Part shown: one piece after another, positions 27,136 to 36,064 of the stretch
Numbering within the stretch: the stretch's first letter is position 1
How the letters are laid out: each line of letters begins with the position of its first letter
Assembly: GCF_031884435.1 (NCBI RefSeq)
Contig: NZ_CP134779.1
Coordinates: 1,178,001 to 1,242,000 of the forward strand
Origin: Bosea sp. 685
GTDB taxonomy: Bacteria; Pseudomonadota; Alphaproteobacteria; Rhizobiales; Beijerinckiaceae
Reading direction: 5' to 3'
Length of the DNA stretch: 64,000 nt
Notes under the pieces: model-generated
What the model was told of the DNA's origin: nothing
Database searches by the model: none
What the model saw: only the letters and a program-made list of their open reading frames with translations
Program-made: the position numbers and the translations under genes

Positions 27136-27150
27136 CAAATCATTGGTTTT

Positions 27151-27228
27151 CTAGTGGAACTTATGAATTTGACATTTGCCTCGCGGCCGATATCGGGCGG
27201 GTCGCAAATGTCAAATTCGTTCCACTAG
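27151..27228. repeat. Long imperfect inverted repeat (CTAGTGGAAC family), copy 2
   Basis: The left arm starts CTAGTGGAAC at 27151 and contains GAATTTGACATTTGC; the right arm is GCAAATGTCAAATTC then GTTCCACTAG ending at 27228. The arms differ by a 4-base insertion, as in copy 1, and are also 78 bases end to end. It is separated from copy 1 by 15 bases, which themselves pair with copy 1 through AAAACCA/TGGTTTT. Confidence 0.8.
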
Positions 27229-27409
27229 TCTCGGCCACCGGGCCGGCCTCTTCAGGCGCTCAGTCTCGCACAAGGCCGGCTGCTTCGCGAGTTGACGTGT
27301 GCATCGGTCGACGGAGAGGCTCTTCAGGTCTGATGGCAACCGTTCATCTTGGCCTCGATATTGCTCCTCTCGCGCGCCTTCGCGTTCTGTGCCGAATGGA
27401 GACGAGTTG

Positions 27410-27658
27410 ATGACGGGAACGGATGGGACGGCTCAGTTCGCCTGCAGCGCCTGCGGCTCGCCCTCGATCGTCCTCCCCGCCGTGCTGGCCGATGAAGCGG
27501 TCGTGTCCTGCGGGCGCTGCCAGAGCGTGCTTGGCTCCTGGCGCGGCTATAAATCCTATGTCAGCCGCTCGATCCATGCGGAGTACGAGGCGGTTCCGGC
27601 GCAACCCTTGATCTGCGTCGATCCGATCATCGCGCCGGCATTGGCGGAGGCGGTTTGA
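27410..27658 (+). CDS. Small zinc-ribbon-like hypothetical protein
   Basis: 82 residues. Two CxxC pairs, C12-C15 (CSAC) and C34-C37 (CGRC), separated by 18 residues, suggest a single zinc ribbon. The C-terminal half (GYKSYVSRSIHAEYEAVPAQP) has no recognised motif. The ATG at 27410 follows GGAG by 7 bases. No functional neighbour is evident; a role in nucleic acid or protein binding is only a guess. Confidence 0.65.
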   Translation: MTGTDGTAQFACSACGSPSIVLPAVLADEAVVSCGRCQSVLGSWRGYKSYVSRSIHAEYEAVPAQPLICVDPIIAPALAEAV

Positions 27659-27788
27659 TCGTGGTCTTGCGTCCGCGATCCGTGGTCGTTAGCGGATAAG
27701 TCAGCCTGTCCGGGCAAGCTCGGCTGACGGCGGCGCCGATTCGATGATTTGGCTGTGTCCGGCCGACAATGCTGTGTCGAGGTTGTTC

Positions 27789-28160
27789 ATGCGCGTCTTC
27801 AAATCGGCGGCCCTGGTTTGCGCCTGGATCGGGCTTGCTTATCTCGTCTGGGTTTCGATCATGCCGATCGGATCCAGGCCGCATCTCTTCGACGAGATCC
27901 CGGACATCAGCCGCTTCCTCGGCTGGTTCGTCATCACACTGGCTTTTGCTGCCGCCTATCCGCGCCATCTTGGCCGGGTCCTGCTCGCGATGTCGGTCGC
28001 GATCGCCCTGCTCGAAGCCGCCCAATATCTCGAGGTCACGCGCCATGGCCGGATTCACGACGCCGTGGTCAAGGTCGCGGGCGCGGCGTTCGCGGTCGTG
28101 TTGGCCCTGGCCTATCTCGCCGTGGCGCGCAAGCGTTCGCCCGTGCAGGAGCGCCCCTAA
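27789..28160 (+). CDS. VanZ-like small membrane protein
   Basis: 123 residues with three to four hydrophobic segments. The text VWVSIMPIGSRP near the start, then LLEAAQYLEVTRHGRIHDAVVKVAGA, matches the VanZ-like pattern in which an ExxQ and an R-x-x-x-xxD stretch follow successive helices. The start at 27789 is preceded by GAGG with 6-base spacing. In alphaproteobacteria such genes often lie beside exopolysaccharide genes, as here with the converging sugar transferase. Exact function is unknown. Confidence 0.75.
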   Translation: MRVFKSAALVCAWIGLAYLVWVSIMPIGSRPHLFDEIPDISRFLGWFVITLAFAAAYPRHLGRVLLAMSVAIALLEAAQYLEVTRHGRIHDAVVKVAGAAFAVVLALAYLAVARKRSPVQERP

Positions 28161-28196
28161 CAGCTTCTAGTTCTGCGAGCCGGCGAGGCGCCGTGA

Positions 28197-29651
28197 TCAG
28201 CCGGCGTTGGAGAAGGCCTTCTTGCTGAAGACCGTCCGCAGCAGGATGCCGAGATCGAGCCAGAACGACCAGTTGTCGATGTACCAGTGGTCGTAGGCGA
28301 TGCGCTTGGCCATCTTCTCGTCGGTATCGGTTTCGCCACGCAGGCCGTTGACCTGCGCCCAGCCGGTGATGCCGGGCTTGACGTTATGGCGGCGCGCATA
28401 AAGCGCGATCTTGCGCTGGAATTCGTGGTCATGCGCCAGGGCATGCGGACGCGGACCGACCAGCGACATCTGACCGGCGACGACATTCAGCAATTGCGGC
28501 AATTCGTCGAGATTGTAGCGCCGCAGCACGCGGCCGACGCGGGTGATGCGCGGATCATTGCGCCTCGCCTGGCGGATGACGTCGCCGTCATCGGTCGTGG
28601 TCATGGTGCGGAACTTCAGGATGCGGAAGGTCCGCTGGTTGAAGCCGTAACGGCGCTGCAGGAACAAGACGGGGCCTGTCGAATCGAGCCGGATCACGAC
28701 GGCGATCAGCAGCAGCAGCGGTAAGCTCAGGAGCAGGATCGTCAGCGCGCCGACCATGTCGAAAATGCGCTTGGCGGCGTTTTCGACCACAGACAGGGCC
28801 GGCCGGGTCAGGCGCAAGCTGGCGAAGGTTCCGGTGCGAACGATATGGGGGTTGTCGAAGCGGTCCATGATCCGCTCCGGGGCGAGGTGAATTGCGGCCG
28901 GCAGGTTCATGAAGGCGTCGATGCAGGCATCGATCGCTTCCTGCTTCGACCAGGGCATGGCGATGTAGATCGCGTCCGGCTGCATCGTCCGGCAGCGCGC
29001 GACGGCGGCGCCGAGATCGGCTGCCAGCGCATCGCGATTGTCGGTGTCGCCCAGAAAGGCGACATCGACGATGGCAAAGCCGATGTTCCAGGGCTGGTGC
29101 CGCGAGACGAAGGACATGACGTCCCGCTCGCGCCCGATCAGAAAAATCCGCTCGGAGGTGATGCGCCCGGTCTTGCTCGCCATCGAGATGCTGCGGGTGA
29201 TGGATGAGCGCGCTAGCGCGATCAGGAGAGGGGCGGTGAAATAGGTCGCGATGATCACGCCGCGCGAATAGTGATCGACGGTCTTGGCCATGAAGGTGAT
29301 CGCGATGAAAGCGACCATGGTGATGTTCCAGACTGAGAAGGCGGCTGAAACCTGCCCCTTGGTCGAGAGATAATTGGCGATCTGGTAGCGGCCGCGCAGC
29401 AGATTGCTGAAGACGAAGATGGCCGCCAGCATCATCGCCAGTTCCAGCATGATCCGGGGACTGCCGAACTCGTCGAAAGCCAGCAGGTGGTATGTGAGCG
29501 AGGTGAGGGCGACGATGGCCATGACCACGACGGCGTCGGTCAACGCGGTGATCAGGCCGATCCAGTGTCGCAAGGGGGAGCTGCGCTCTGGCCTGACGCG
29601 CGCCTCTGCGGATCGTCCGGCCGCGTAGTTCAGATCGTCGACGCTTGCCAT
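28197..29651 (-). CDS. Undecaprenyl-phosphate sugar-1-phosphate transferase (WcaJ/ExoY type)
   Basis: A 484-residue polyprenyl-phosphate hexose-1-phosphate transferase. Four N-terminal membrane helices (residues about 30-150), a Rossmann-like CoA-binding middle (FLIGRERDVMSFVS) and the C-terminal catalytic domain are present. The last begins at KRIFDMVGALTILLLSLPLL and contains FRTM, RRYNLDELPQLLNVVAGQMSLVGPRP and KPGITGWAQVNGLRG. It loads the first sugar phosphate on the lipid carrier for exopolysaccharide. The ATG at 29651 was preferred over 29669. It converges with the VanZ-like gene. Confidence 0.93.
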   Translation of the reverse strand: MASVDDLNYAAGRSAEARVRPERSSPLRHWIGLITALTDAVVVMAIVALTSLTYHLLAFDEFGSPRIMLELAMMLAAIFVFSNLLRGRYQIANYLSTKGQVSAAFSVWNITMVAFIAITFMAKTVDHYSRGVIIATYFTAPLLIALARSSITRSISMASKTGRITSERIFLIGRERDVMSFVSRHQPWNIGFAIVDVAFLGDTDNRDALAADLGAAVARCRTMQPDAIYIAMPWSKQEAIDACIDAFMNLPAAIHLAPERIMDRFDNPHIVRTGTFASLRLTRPALSVVENAAKRIFDMVGALTILLLSLPLLLLIAVVIRLDSTGPVLFLQRRYGFNQRTFRILKFRTMTTTDDGDVIRQARRNDPRITRVGRVLRRYNLDELPQLLNVVAGQMSLVGPRPHALAHDHEFQRKIALYARRHNVKPGITGWAQVNGLRGETDTDEKMAKRIAYDHWYIDNWSFWLDLGILLRTVFSKKAFSNAG

Positions 29652-29961
29652 CCTGCCCGACTCCACCATTGCGCGGGAGCCCGAGGGTCCGTGCTGCAAT
29701 CGGCGACCCGGATCGGAACACTTGTCCGGTCGGGAACGCTTTCGGTGGTGAAATCGCAAGCGGTGTACCGCTGCGGACTGCACCGAAATGAGACGAAATT
29801 CGGCGAGAACCATGGTTGGCGGGACGGGCCAGCTCTATCCGGTGTCAGCAAATGACCGATGGCGTTCGCTGCGGACCAAGGTGTCCGGCGCTGCCTGGCT
29901 TGAACGGCCGCCCATTTTGCGGCGTTCCTTGCGGCAGTCCTCGGCTCTTTTCGCTACGGCT
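29652..29961. other. Intergenic region without a supported gene
   Basis: About 310 bases upstream of the sugar transferase. Open frames here overlap one another and have no family features. It should hold the transferase promoter, but no clear -35/-10 pair or operator could be picked out. Confidence 0.5.
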
Positions 29962-30349
29962 AGAGGCTGTTATGACCCACGAGAGCGATTTGACGCTGGC
30001 GCTTTTGCGCGAATGTCAGGAGTTCGAGGACGCAAACCTTCCGGTTTGCTACGAAGAACGACGCCGCAGTCGCGCAAAAGCGCCGCGCAAGAGCAGGATG
30101 CGAAAAAGTGGGAACCGGTTTTTCGCATTGATCCTGCTCTCACTTTTTGATGAGAGACGGATTCAGATTTCAGATGGGATCACTTCGTGATTCCATCTGA
30201 AATCATCCGGCTCTAGCGGGTGAGGTGAAAACGGCGGAGCTGCAGCGTCGCATCGCTTGCCGATACCGGTGGTATCGCCTGCGCAATGCTCCTCCCATCT
30301 CCGTCGTTTTGACCTCATCAAATCGTTCTCGTGGGTCATAACAGCCTCT
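29962..30349. repeat. 388-base element bounded by 32-base inverted repeats
   Basis: AGAGGCTGTTATGACCCACG and the following 12 bases at 29962-29993 recur inverted at 30318-30349 with a single mismatch. The interior carries a composite palindromic repeat (30091-30215) and no convincing gene. The size and terminal inverted repeats resemble a non-autonomous MITE-like element, but no target-site duplication was confirmed. Confidence 0.6.
30091..30215. repeat. Composite interspersed repeat (reverse orientation)
   Basis: GAGCAGGATGCG...CGCATTGATCCTGCTC hairpin followed by an ATTTCAGATGG/CCATCTGAAAT palindrome, ending CCGGCTCTA. It is the reverse complement of the composite at 59311-59499, with about 80-90% agreement by eye. 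It lies inside the inverted-repeat element 29962-30349. Confidence 0.75.
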
Positions 30350-30422
30350 GGGCTTGGCTATGACGGCCGTCTCCCGTAGTGAAATCTTGCCGATTATCCT
30401 CATTCAGGTCGACACCCGCATC

Positions 30423-31841
30423 ATGGCTTCAGCGAACATCATACCCTTGATCATGGCTGGTGGTTCCGGGACGCGGCTGTGGCCTTTGTCACGCGATACA
30501 ATGCCCAAACAGTTCATCGGTTTGCTGGATGACGGTCTGTCGACCTTCCAGGCGACGCTGCTGCGGGTGAAGGACGCTTCCTTCGACAAGCCGATCGTTG
30601 TCACCAATCATGAGTTCCGCTTCGTTGTTGCCGAGCAGATGCAAGCGGTCGGTGTCGAAGGCGACATCGTCCTGGAGCCGGAGCGGCGCGATTCCGCTGC
30701 CGCCATCGCGGTCGGCGCGCTCCTGGCGAGCAGCCGGGCGGGGGATGGGATCTGCGTCGCGTTGGCGGCCGATCATATCGTCGCCGATGTCGAGGGCTTC
30801 CGCGCCGATTGCGCCAAGGCTGCAACGCTTGCGGCCACGGGCCTGATCATGACCTTCGGCATCGTGCCGACGAAGCCTGCGACCGGTTACGGCTATCTTG
30901 AGCCCGGTGGGGCGCTCGACGTGCCTGGCGCGAGCCGCCTGGCTCGCTTCGTCGAGAAGCCGGATGCGAAGACGGCGCAGCGTTATGTCGACCAAGGCTT
31001 CCTCTGGAACAGCGGCAATTTCGTTTTTGCTGCCGCCGGGATGATCGAGGAGCTCGACCTCTATGCGCCGGATGTGATCGAGGGCGCGCGTGCCGCGCTT
31101 GCCGAGGCCAAACGGGACCTCGACTTCCTGCGGCTCGATGCGGCCGGCTTCGCGCGGGCGATGAAGGTCTCGATCGATTACGCCGTGATGGAGAAGACCA
31201 AGCATGCCGGCGTGCTCGCGGCGAGCTTCGACTGGTCGGATGTCGGCGCCTGGGACTCGATCTACGAGGTCAAGCCGAAGGACAGGGATGGCAATGTGCT
31301 GGAAGGGCCGGTGGTCGCGCTCGACACACGCGGCACGCTGGTGCGTAGCGAGGATATCCTGACGACGGTGATCGGGCTCGATGACGCCGTCGTCGTGACG
31401 ACGCGCGACGCGGTCCTGGTCACGACGAAGGCGCAGGCCGGCAATGTCAAAACGCTGGTCGAACAGATGAAGCGCGACGGCCGGAGCGAGGCGAGCGAGC
31501 ATCTGCGCATCTACCGGCCCTGGGGCTGGTATCAGCGCATCGATCTCGGGGCGCGGTTCCAGGTCAAGCGCATCAACGTCAAGCCCGGTGGGCTGCTCAG
31601 CCTGCAGAAGCATTTTCATCGGGCCGAGCATTGGGTCGTGGTCTCGGGCACCGCCGAGGTCACTCTCGACGGCGCGATCTCCTATATCCACGAGAACGAG
31701 TCGATCTACCTGCCGATCGGCTGCACCCACCGCCTCGCCAACCCCGGCAAGATCCCGCTCGAGCTCATCGAGGTCCAGGTAGGCTCCTATACCGGCGAGG
31801 ACGACATCGTTCGCATCGAGGATGTCTACGCGAGAACCTGA
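30423..31841 (+). CDS. manC: Mannose-1-phosphate guanylyltransferase / mannose-6-phosphate isomerase
   Basis: A 472-residue bifunctional enzyme of GDP-mannose synthesis. The nucleotidyltransferase signature GGSGTRLWPLSRDTMPKQF is at residues 11-29, the FVEKP block (RFVEKPDAKTA) is near 180, and the C-terminal type II isomerase cupin contains KPGGLLSLQKHFHRAEHWVVVSG. The start at 30423 gives the usual short N-terminus; the ribosome site is weak. It would supply GDP-mannose to the exopolysaccharide pathway begun by the transferase upstream. Confidence 0.93.
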   Translation: MASANIIPLIMAGGSGTRLWPLSRDTMPKQFIGLLDDGLSTFQATLLRVKDASFDKPIVVTNHEFRFVVAEQMQAVGVEGDIVLEPERRDSAAAIAVGALLASSRAGDGICVALAADHIVADVEGFRADCAKAATLAATGLIMTFGIVPTKPATGYGYLEPGGALDVPGASRLARFVEKPDAKTAQRYVDQGFLWNSGNFVFAAAGMIEELDLYAPDVIEGARAALAEAKRDLDFLRLDAAGFARAMKVSIDYAVMEKTKHAGVLAASFDWSDVGAWDSIYEVKPKDRDGNVLEGPVVALDTRGTLVRSEDILTTVIGLDDAVVVTTRDAVLVTTKAQAGNVKTLVEQMKRDGRSEASEHLRIYRPWGWYQRIDLGARFQVKRINVKPGGLLSLQKHFHRAEHWVVVSGTAEVTLDGAISYIHENESIYLPIGCTHRLANPGKIPLELIEVQVGSYTGEDDIVRIEDVYART

Positions 31842-31918
31842 CGTCTGGAGTGGGCAGCGCCTCGCCGCTCGCCCGGAGCCCTTAGCCGAAACCTGCTCAG
31901 CCTTTGTGGAATGCCCCG

Positions 31919-32668
31919 ATGACGTCACGCAGTCTTTTGCCGGCGACCGGCCGCATTGCGCGCGGCGGCAAGGCGATCTATGGCGCGCCGCTCGGCATCC
32001 TGATGCTGGAGGCGCGTTTTCCCCGCATCCTCGGCGATATGGGCAATGGTGCGACGTGGCCGTTCCCGGTGCTGTATCGCGTGGTGTCCGGCGCAAGCCC
32101 CGACAAGGTGGTGATGCAGGGTGCCGCTGGCCTGCTACCGGATTTCATCGACGCAGCCCGGGATCTCGTCCGCCTCGGCGCGGAGGCGATTACGACCAAT
32201 TGCGGCTTCCTCTCGCTGTTCCAGCGTGAGATCGCGGCTGCTGTCGGCGTTCCCGTCGCGACTTCGTCGCTGATGCAGGTGCCCTGGGTGCAGGCGACGC
32301 TGCCGCCGGGCAAGCGCGTCGGGCTGGTCACGGTTTCAGCGGGAACGCTAAGCCCGGCCCATCTCGAAGGGGCGGGCGTGCCGCTCGATGTGCCGGTTAC
32401 GGGCACCGAGAACGGCCAGGAGTTCTTCCGCGTCCTGATCAAGGCCGAGAAGGACGACATGGACATCGACCTTGCCGAGCAGGATGTGGTCGAGGCCGCA
32501 CTCGACCTCGTTGCGCAGAACCCGGATGTCGGTGCCATCGTGCTGGAATGCACCAATATGCCGCCCTATGCCGCGGCGGTGCAGGCGGCGACCGGACTGC
32601 CGGTCTACGACATCTACTCGATGATCACCTGGTTTCATGCGGGATTGCGACCGCGCGTCTTCGCCTGA
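31919..32668 (+). CDS. Aspartate/glutamate racemase superfamily protein
   Basis: A 249-residue protein of the Asp/Glu/hydantoin racemase fold. The two catalytic Cys candidates are in ITTNCGFLSLFQ (residue about 91) and VLECTNMPPYA (about 209), spaced as in the family; the GLVTVSAGTLS segment is the linker. It would racemise an amino acid or act on a related acid. The ATG at 31919 follows GTGGA by 8 bases; a TTG at 31904 is in frame. It converges on the dehydrogenase gene at 32686. Confidence 0.82.
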   Translation: MTSRSLLPATGRIARGGKAIYGAPLGILMLEARFPRILGDMGNGATWPFPVLYRVVSGASPDKVVMQGAAGLLPDFIDAARDLVRLGAEAITTNCGFLSLFQREIAAAVGVPVATSSLMQVPWVQATLPPGKRVGLVTVSAGTLSPAHLEGAGVPLDVPVTGTENGQEFFRVLIKAEKDDMDIDLAEQDVVEAALDLVAQNPDVGAIVLECTNMPPYAAAVQAATGLPVYDIYSMITWFHAGLRPRVFA

Positions 32669-32685
32669 TCGAGGCCGAGCGCTAG

Positions 32686-33603
32686 CTACTCGCTGACGAG
32701 CTTGCGCGACTTCAGCAGGGCAAGCAGGCCCTCATCGCGGCGCGTCTCCAGTTCAGCGATCGAGCGGCCCGCGGCTTCTTCCGCGACGCCGGCGATGATC
32801 GCGCGCTGGACCTCCTCGCCCAGGCCCGGATTGCCCAGCGCTTGCCAGCGCCGCACCTGGCTTGGGCCGAGATGGGCGAGGTAGCCAGCGATGCCGCCTT
32901 CGCCGCCGCCGAGATGATAGGTCATATGCGGCCCCATCAGAGCCCAGCGCAGGCCGGGACCGTTGCACAAAGCCGCGTCGATTTCGGAGACGCTGGCGAC
33001 GCCCTGCTCGACCAGATGCACCGCCTCCCGATAGAGCGCCGAGGCCAGCCGGTTGGCGATATGGCCGGGCATTTCGCGGTTCAGGATCACCGGCCGACGG
33101 CCGAGCCCGCGGTAGAAGGCGGCGGCGCGCGCAATGACGACCTCATCCTCGCCGACGATCTCGACCAGCGGCACGAGATGCGGCGGGTTGAACGGGTGGG
33201 CGACGATGATGCGGGCAGGGTTTGCGCAATCGGCGACGATGGCGCTGCGGACCAGCGCGGAGGTCGAGCTGGCAATGATCGTATCCGGCGGGCTGCCGGC
33301 ATCGATGCGGGCGAGCAGCTCGCGCTTCACGGCCTCGTTCTCGGGACCGTTCTCCTGCACGAATTGGGCACCGGACAATGTCGCTGCGAGATCGGTTGAA
33401 AAGGCGATATTGCCGGTGCCCGTCTGGTCGAGCTCGGCGAGCTGTGCGCGAGCGCGCTCGACATAGGCGCGGAACTTTGCCTCGGCTTCCGGCGCCGGAT
33501 CATAGGCGGAGACGGCGAGGCCGTGGGCGGTGGCAAGCGCCGCCCAGCTCGCGCCGATCATGCCGGCGCCAACGATGGCGATACGCTGGATGGTTCCTGT
33601 CAT
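32686..33603 (-). CDS. 3-hydroxyacyl-CoA/carnitine dehydrogenase-type NAD enzyme
   Basis: A 305-residue dehydrogenase. The N-terminal Rossmann motif is IAIVGAGMIGASWA (residues 8-21). The active-site region AHPFNPPHLVPLVEIVG with His near residue 140 and the C-terminal helical domain (NGPGLRWALMGP) match the L-carnitine dehydrogenase / lambda-crystallin branch. It oxidises a 3-hydroxy acid with NAD. It starts 7 bases after the TTT binding protein gene, so uptake of a carboxylate and its oxidation are probably coupled. Confidence 0.9.
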   Translation of the reverse strand: MTGTIQRIAIVGAGMIGASWAALATAHGLAVSAYDPAPEAEAKFRAYVERARAQLAELDQTGTGNIAFSTDLAATLSGAQFVQENGPENEAVKRELLARIDAGSPPDTIIASSTSALVRSAIVADCANPARIIVAHPFNPPHLVPLVEIVGEDEVVIARAAAFYRGLGRRPVILNREMPGHIANRLASALYREAVHLVEQGVASVSEIDAALCNGPGLRWALMGPHMTYHLGGGEGGIAGYLAHLGPSQVRRWQALGNPGLGEEVQRAIIAGVAEEAAGRSIAELETRRDEGLLALLKSRKLVSE

Positions 33604-33610
33604 CGCGTCC

Positions 33611-34585
33611 TCATTCCGGCTTGAGCCCGGTCGCCTTGATCAATTCGTTCCATTTCGTCATCTCGCTGTCGATCAGCGCAGCCGCCTCAGTTGGCGTGCC
33701 TGGCTTGGGCGTGACGCCCTGGAGCTTCATCGCCTCCAGCGCTCGCGGGCTCCTCAGCGCCTTGCCGATCTCGGTGTTGAGCCTGTCGATGACGGGCTGC
33801 GGCGTGCCGGCCGGCGCCAGCACACCGAACCAGGAGCCGATCTCGAAATCGGCCAGGCCCTGCGAAATCGCGGTCGGATAGTCCGGCATGAAGGGCGAGG
33901 GCTCGCGGCCGGTCGTCGCGATCGCCTTCAGCGAGCCGGCATTCACATGCTGGAGCACGGAGGGGATCGTGTCGAACATCACCTTGACCTGACCGCCGAT
34001 CATGTCGGTCATCGCCGGGCCAGAGCCACGATAGGCGACATGGCCGAGCTTGGTGCCGGCCCGCGCATTGAACATCTCGCCCGCCAGATGCTGTGGCGAG
34101 CCATTGCCGGAGGAGGCGTAGTTGAAGTCGTCGGGCCTGGCCTTGGCCAGTGCGACCAGCTCGGGGATGGTCTTGGCCTGCACCGAGGGGTGGACGACGA
34201 GCGCCAGCCCAACCGTGCCGGCGAGCGTGACCGGCGCGAAATCCTTCTTCAGGTCGAAGCCGGGCCTGGCCTGCAAGCCCATATTGATCGAGTGACTGGT
34301 GAGCGCACCCATCAGCAGGGTGTAGCCATCGGGCTGGGCTCGGGCCACGGCCGCCGCACCGACGCTGCCGGCCGCGCCGGCGCGGTTCTCGACCACGACG
34401 CGCTGGCCGATCATCTGCGAGACCTCCTCGGCGATGACGCGGCCGATGATGTCGGTGGCGCCGCCGGGTGCATAGGGCACGATCAGGATGATCGGCCGCG
34501 TTGGATAGGTTTGGGACGAGGCGGGCGTTATGCCGGCCAAAGCGAGGGCGGCGAGCGTGCCGCCCAGGAAGCTGCGTTTCAACAT
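33611..34585 (-). CDS. Tripartite tricarboxylate transporter (Bug) binding protein
   Basis: A 324-residue periplasmic protein with signal peptide (FLGGTLAALALAGITPASSQ). Bug-family landmarks YPTRPIILIVPYAPGGATDIIGR, VVENRAGAAGSVGA and YASSGNGSPQHLAGEMF are all visible; the carboxylate-binding loops are in the first two. GGAGGAGAACG precedes the ATG. No TctA/TctB membrane subunits are present in the window, which is common for Bug genes. Confidence 0.93.
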   Translation of the reverse strand: MLKRSFLGGTLAALALAGITPASSQTYPTRPIILIVPYAPGGATDIIGRVIAEEVSQMIGQRVVVENRAGAAGSVGAAAVARAQPDGYTLLMGALTSHSINMGLQARPGFDLKKDFAPVTLAGTVGLALVVHPSVQAKTIPELVALAKARPDDFNYASSGNGSPQHLAGEMFNARAGTKLGHVAYRGSGPAMTDMIGGQVKVMFDTIPSVLQHVNAGSLKAIATTGREPSPFMPDYPTAISQGLADFEIGSWFGVLAPAGTPQPVIDRLNTEIGKALRSPRALEAMKLQGVTPKPGTPTEAAALIDSEMTKWNELIKATGLKPE

Positions 34586-35040
34586 CGAGCGTTCTCCTCC
34601 TGTGGTGAAGCGGGCCGGTTGATCCGGCCTCGCTTGGTTCGAGATGGTTCAGTCGCGGTAGAGATCCTTCACATCGGTCTTGATGGCGGCGATGTCGGCG
34701 AAGCGTTCGCCGGAACGGCTCAGGCCGATCGCCGGCTCCCAGCTCTCCTGCTCGATCCGGGATTTGGTCGGGCGCGCGAAAGCCTCGCATCCGCTCAGGA
34801 GATGCGAGGAGGAGAGTGGTGTTTCGGGCAAAGGAGACGCCTCGCCTGCGATCGCGAGGCGGCCCGGAGCCGAGCCGCCTGAATCTGGCCCCAGCATGCC
34901 TTGCCGATGGCGCCGGGTCGAGGCCTAGCCCCGCCGGTCCTGACGTTGCGAGAGACCGGGGGATGGCCCGCTTCTTGCGAAAGCCGACGACGCGGCCCCG
35001 GTGAAATCGGCGGCGCGTGCAGAGCGAAATGGAGAGCGAG
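34586..35040. other. Intergenic region with a gene remnant
   Basis: About 455 bases between divergent transport genes. It contains the remnant at 34649-34790 and a CGCCT-CGATCGC-AGGCG type hairpin near 34848-34866. No complete gene was recognised. Promoters of both flanking operons should lie here, but none is clear. Confidence 0.5.
34649..34790 (-). pseudogene. Possible C-terminal fragment of an unidentified enzyme
   Basis: The last about 45 codons of a minus-strand frame (ESWEPAIGLSRSGERFADIA, then a KTDVKDLYRD end) have the strong G/C third-base bias and residue mix of real coding DNA. Further upstream the frame turns into non-coding-like text. It looks like a 3' stub left by a deletion just upstream of the Bug gene. 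The parent family was not recognised. Confidence 0.35.
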
Positions 35041-35982
35041 ATGGGCGTTCAGGACGACATTGCTTCCCCGCAAGACCCGGCTTCCCCGCAGGATCCGGCT
35101 TTGCTGGTCGAGCGCCGCAGCCTGTTCGGGCTCGGCCTCGCCGGTGCCGCGATCGGCACCGCTGCAGCCGCCAGCCTGATCGCGCCTTCGGCCGCGCAGG
35201 CCCAAACTGCCGCCAAGAGCAAGCTCTACACGATCAAGGAGCGCGGCAAGCTCATCGTCGGCACGGGCAGCACCAACCCGCCCTGGCACTTCCAGGATGC
35301 CAGCGGCAAGCTCGTCGGCATGGACATCGACCTGGCCAAGCTCCTGGCGAAGGGCCTGTTCGATGATTACGAGAAGGTCGAGTTCGTGCTCCAGGGCTCG
35401 GATGCGCGTATCCCGAGCCTTGTCACCGACAAGGTCGATATCGTCGTGCAATGGATGACCGTGACGCCGGGCCGGGCGCAACAGGTCGATTTCACCATTC
35501 CCTATTACCGCGAGGGCAATGGCCTGCTGATGCTGGCGCGTGGCGGCAAATACAAGAACTATGAGGAGCTGAAGGCTGCGGGCAGCGCCGTCACGGTCGG
35601 CGGGATGCAGAACGTCTTCTTGGAGGAGTGGATCCACAAGGCCTTGCCGCAGGCCAAGGTCGATGCCTTCGACAGCCCGGATTCTGCCATGCAGGCGCTG
35701 AACGCCCGGCGCATCGACGCCTCGCTGCAGGATCAGTCGGCCGTGCGCTGGCTGATGCAGCAGGCGCCCGGCCGCTTCGTCGATTCAGGTTTCGGCTGGA
35801 TGCCGAACTCCTATGCCTCGGCGGTCAAGCCCGGCGATCCGATTTGGCTGAACTGGGTCAACACGGCCTATAAGGAAGCGATGGTCGGCGTCGATTTCGA
35901 CTATTTCGCCGCCTCCTACAAGAAGTGGTTCGGCATCGAACTGCCGATCCCGAAGGTCGGTTTTCCGCAAGAGTTCGCCTGA
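35041..35982 (+). CDS. Amino acid ABC transporter substrate-binding protein (family 3), Tat-type leader
   Basis: A 313-residue binding protein. The leader VERRSLFGLGLAGAAIG (residues 22-38) has an RR pair and AQAQ cleavage region near 56, suggesting Tat export. The mature part contains LIVGTGSTNPPWHFQDASGK, VTPGRAQQVDFTIPYY and a C-terminal WFGIELP. A short degenerate repeat (ASPQDP twice) precedes the leader. The ATG at 35041 follows GGAG; GTG at 35017 and ATG at 35029 are alternatives. It heads the complete importer 35041-38218. Confidence 0.92.
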   Translation: MGVQDDIASPQDPASPQDPALLVERRSLFGLGLAGAAIGTAAAASLIAPSAAQAQTAAKSKLYTIKERGKLIVGTGSTNPPWHFQDASGKLVGMDIDLAKLLAKGLFDDYEKVEFVLQGSDARIPSLVTDKVDIVVQWMTVTPGRAQQVDFTIPYYREGNGLLMLARGGKYKNYEELKAAGSAVTVGGMQNVFLEEWIHKALPQAKVDAFDSPDSAMQALNARRIDASLQDQSAVRWLMQQAPGRFVDSGFGWMPNSYASAVKPGDPIWLNWVNTAYKEAMVGVDFDYFAASYKKWFGIELPIPKVGFPQEFA

Positions 35983-36064
35983 TGGCATGGCCCTTGCCGC
36001 GGTCGGTCGGCATGCGCGCCGGCCGGCACGGCGTCGCGCCGCGGTCCGGACAATCACGGCCATC

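Noticed and set aside
27066..27410. Longer plus-strand frame across the twin palindromes leading to the zinc-ribbon gene
   Set aside because: It depends on reading through both inverted repeats; the ATG at 27410 has its own ribosome site and starts the Cys-pair domain in a different frame.
29788..30190. Small plus-strand frames inside the inverted-repeat element
   Set aside because: They run through palindromic repeats and overlap each other in different frames; no ribosome site or coding bias specific to one.
30489..32096. Long minus-strand frame opposite manC
   Set aside because: No motifs; it is the shadow of the GDP-mannose enzyme gene.
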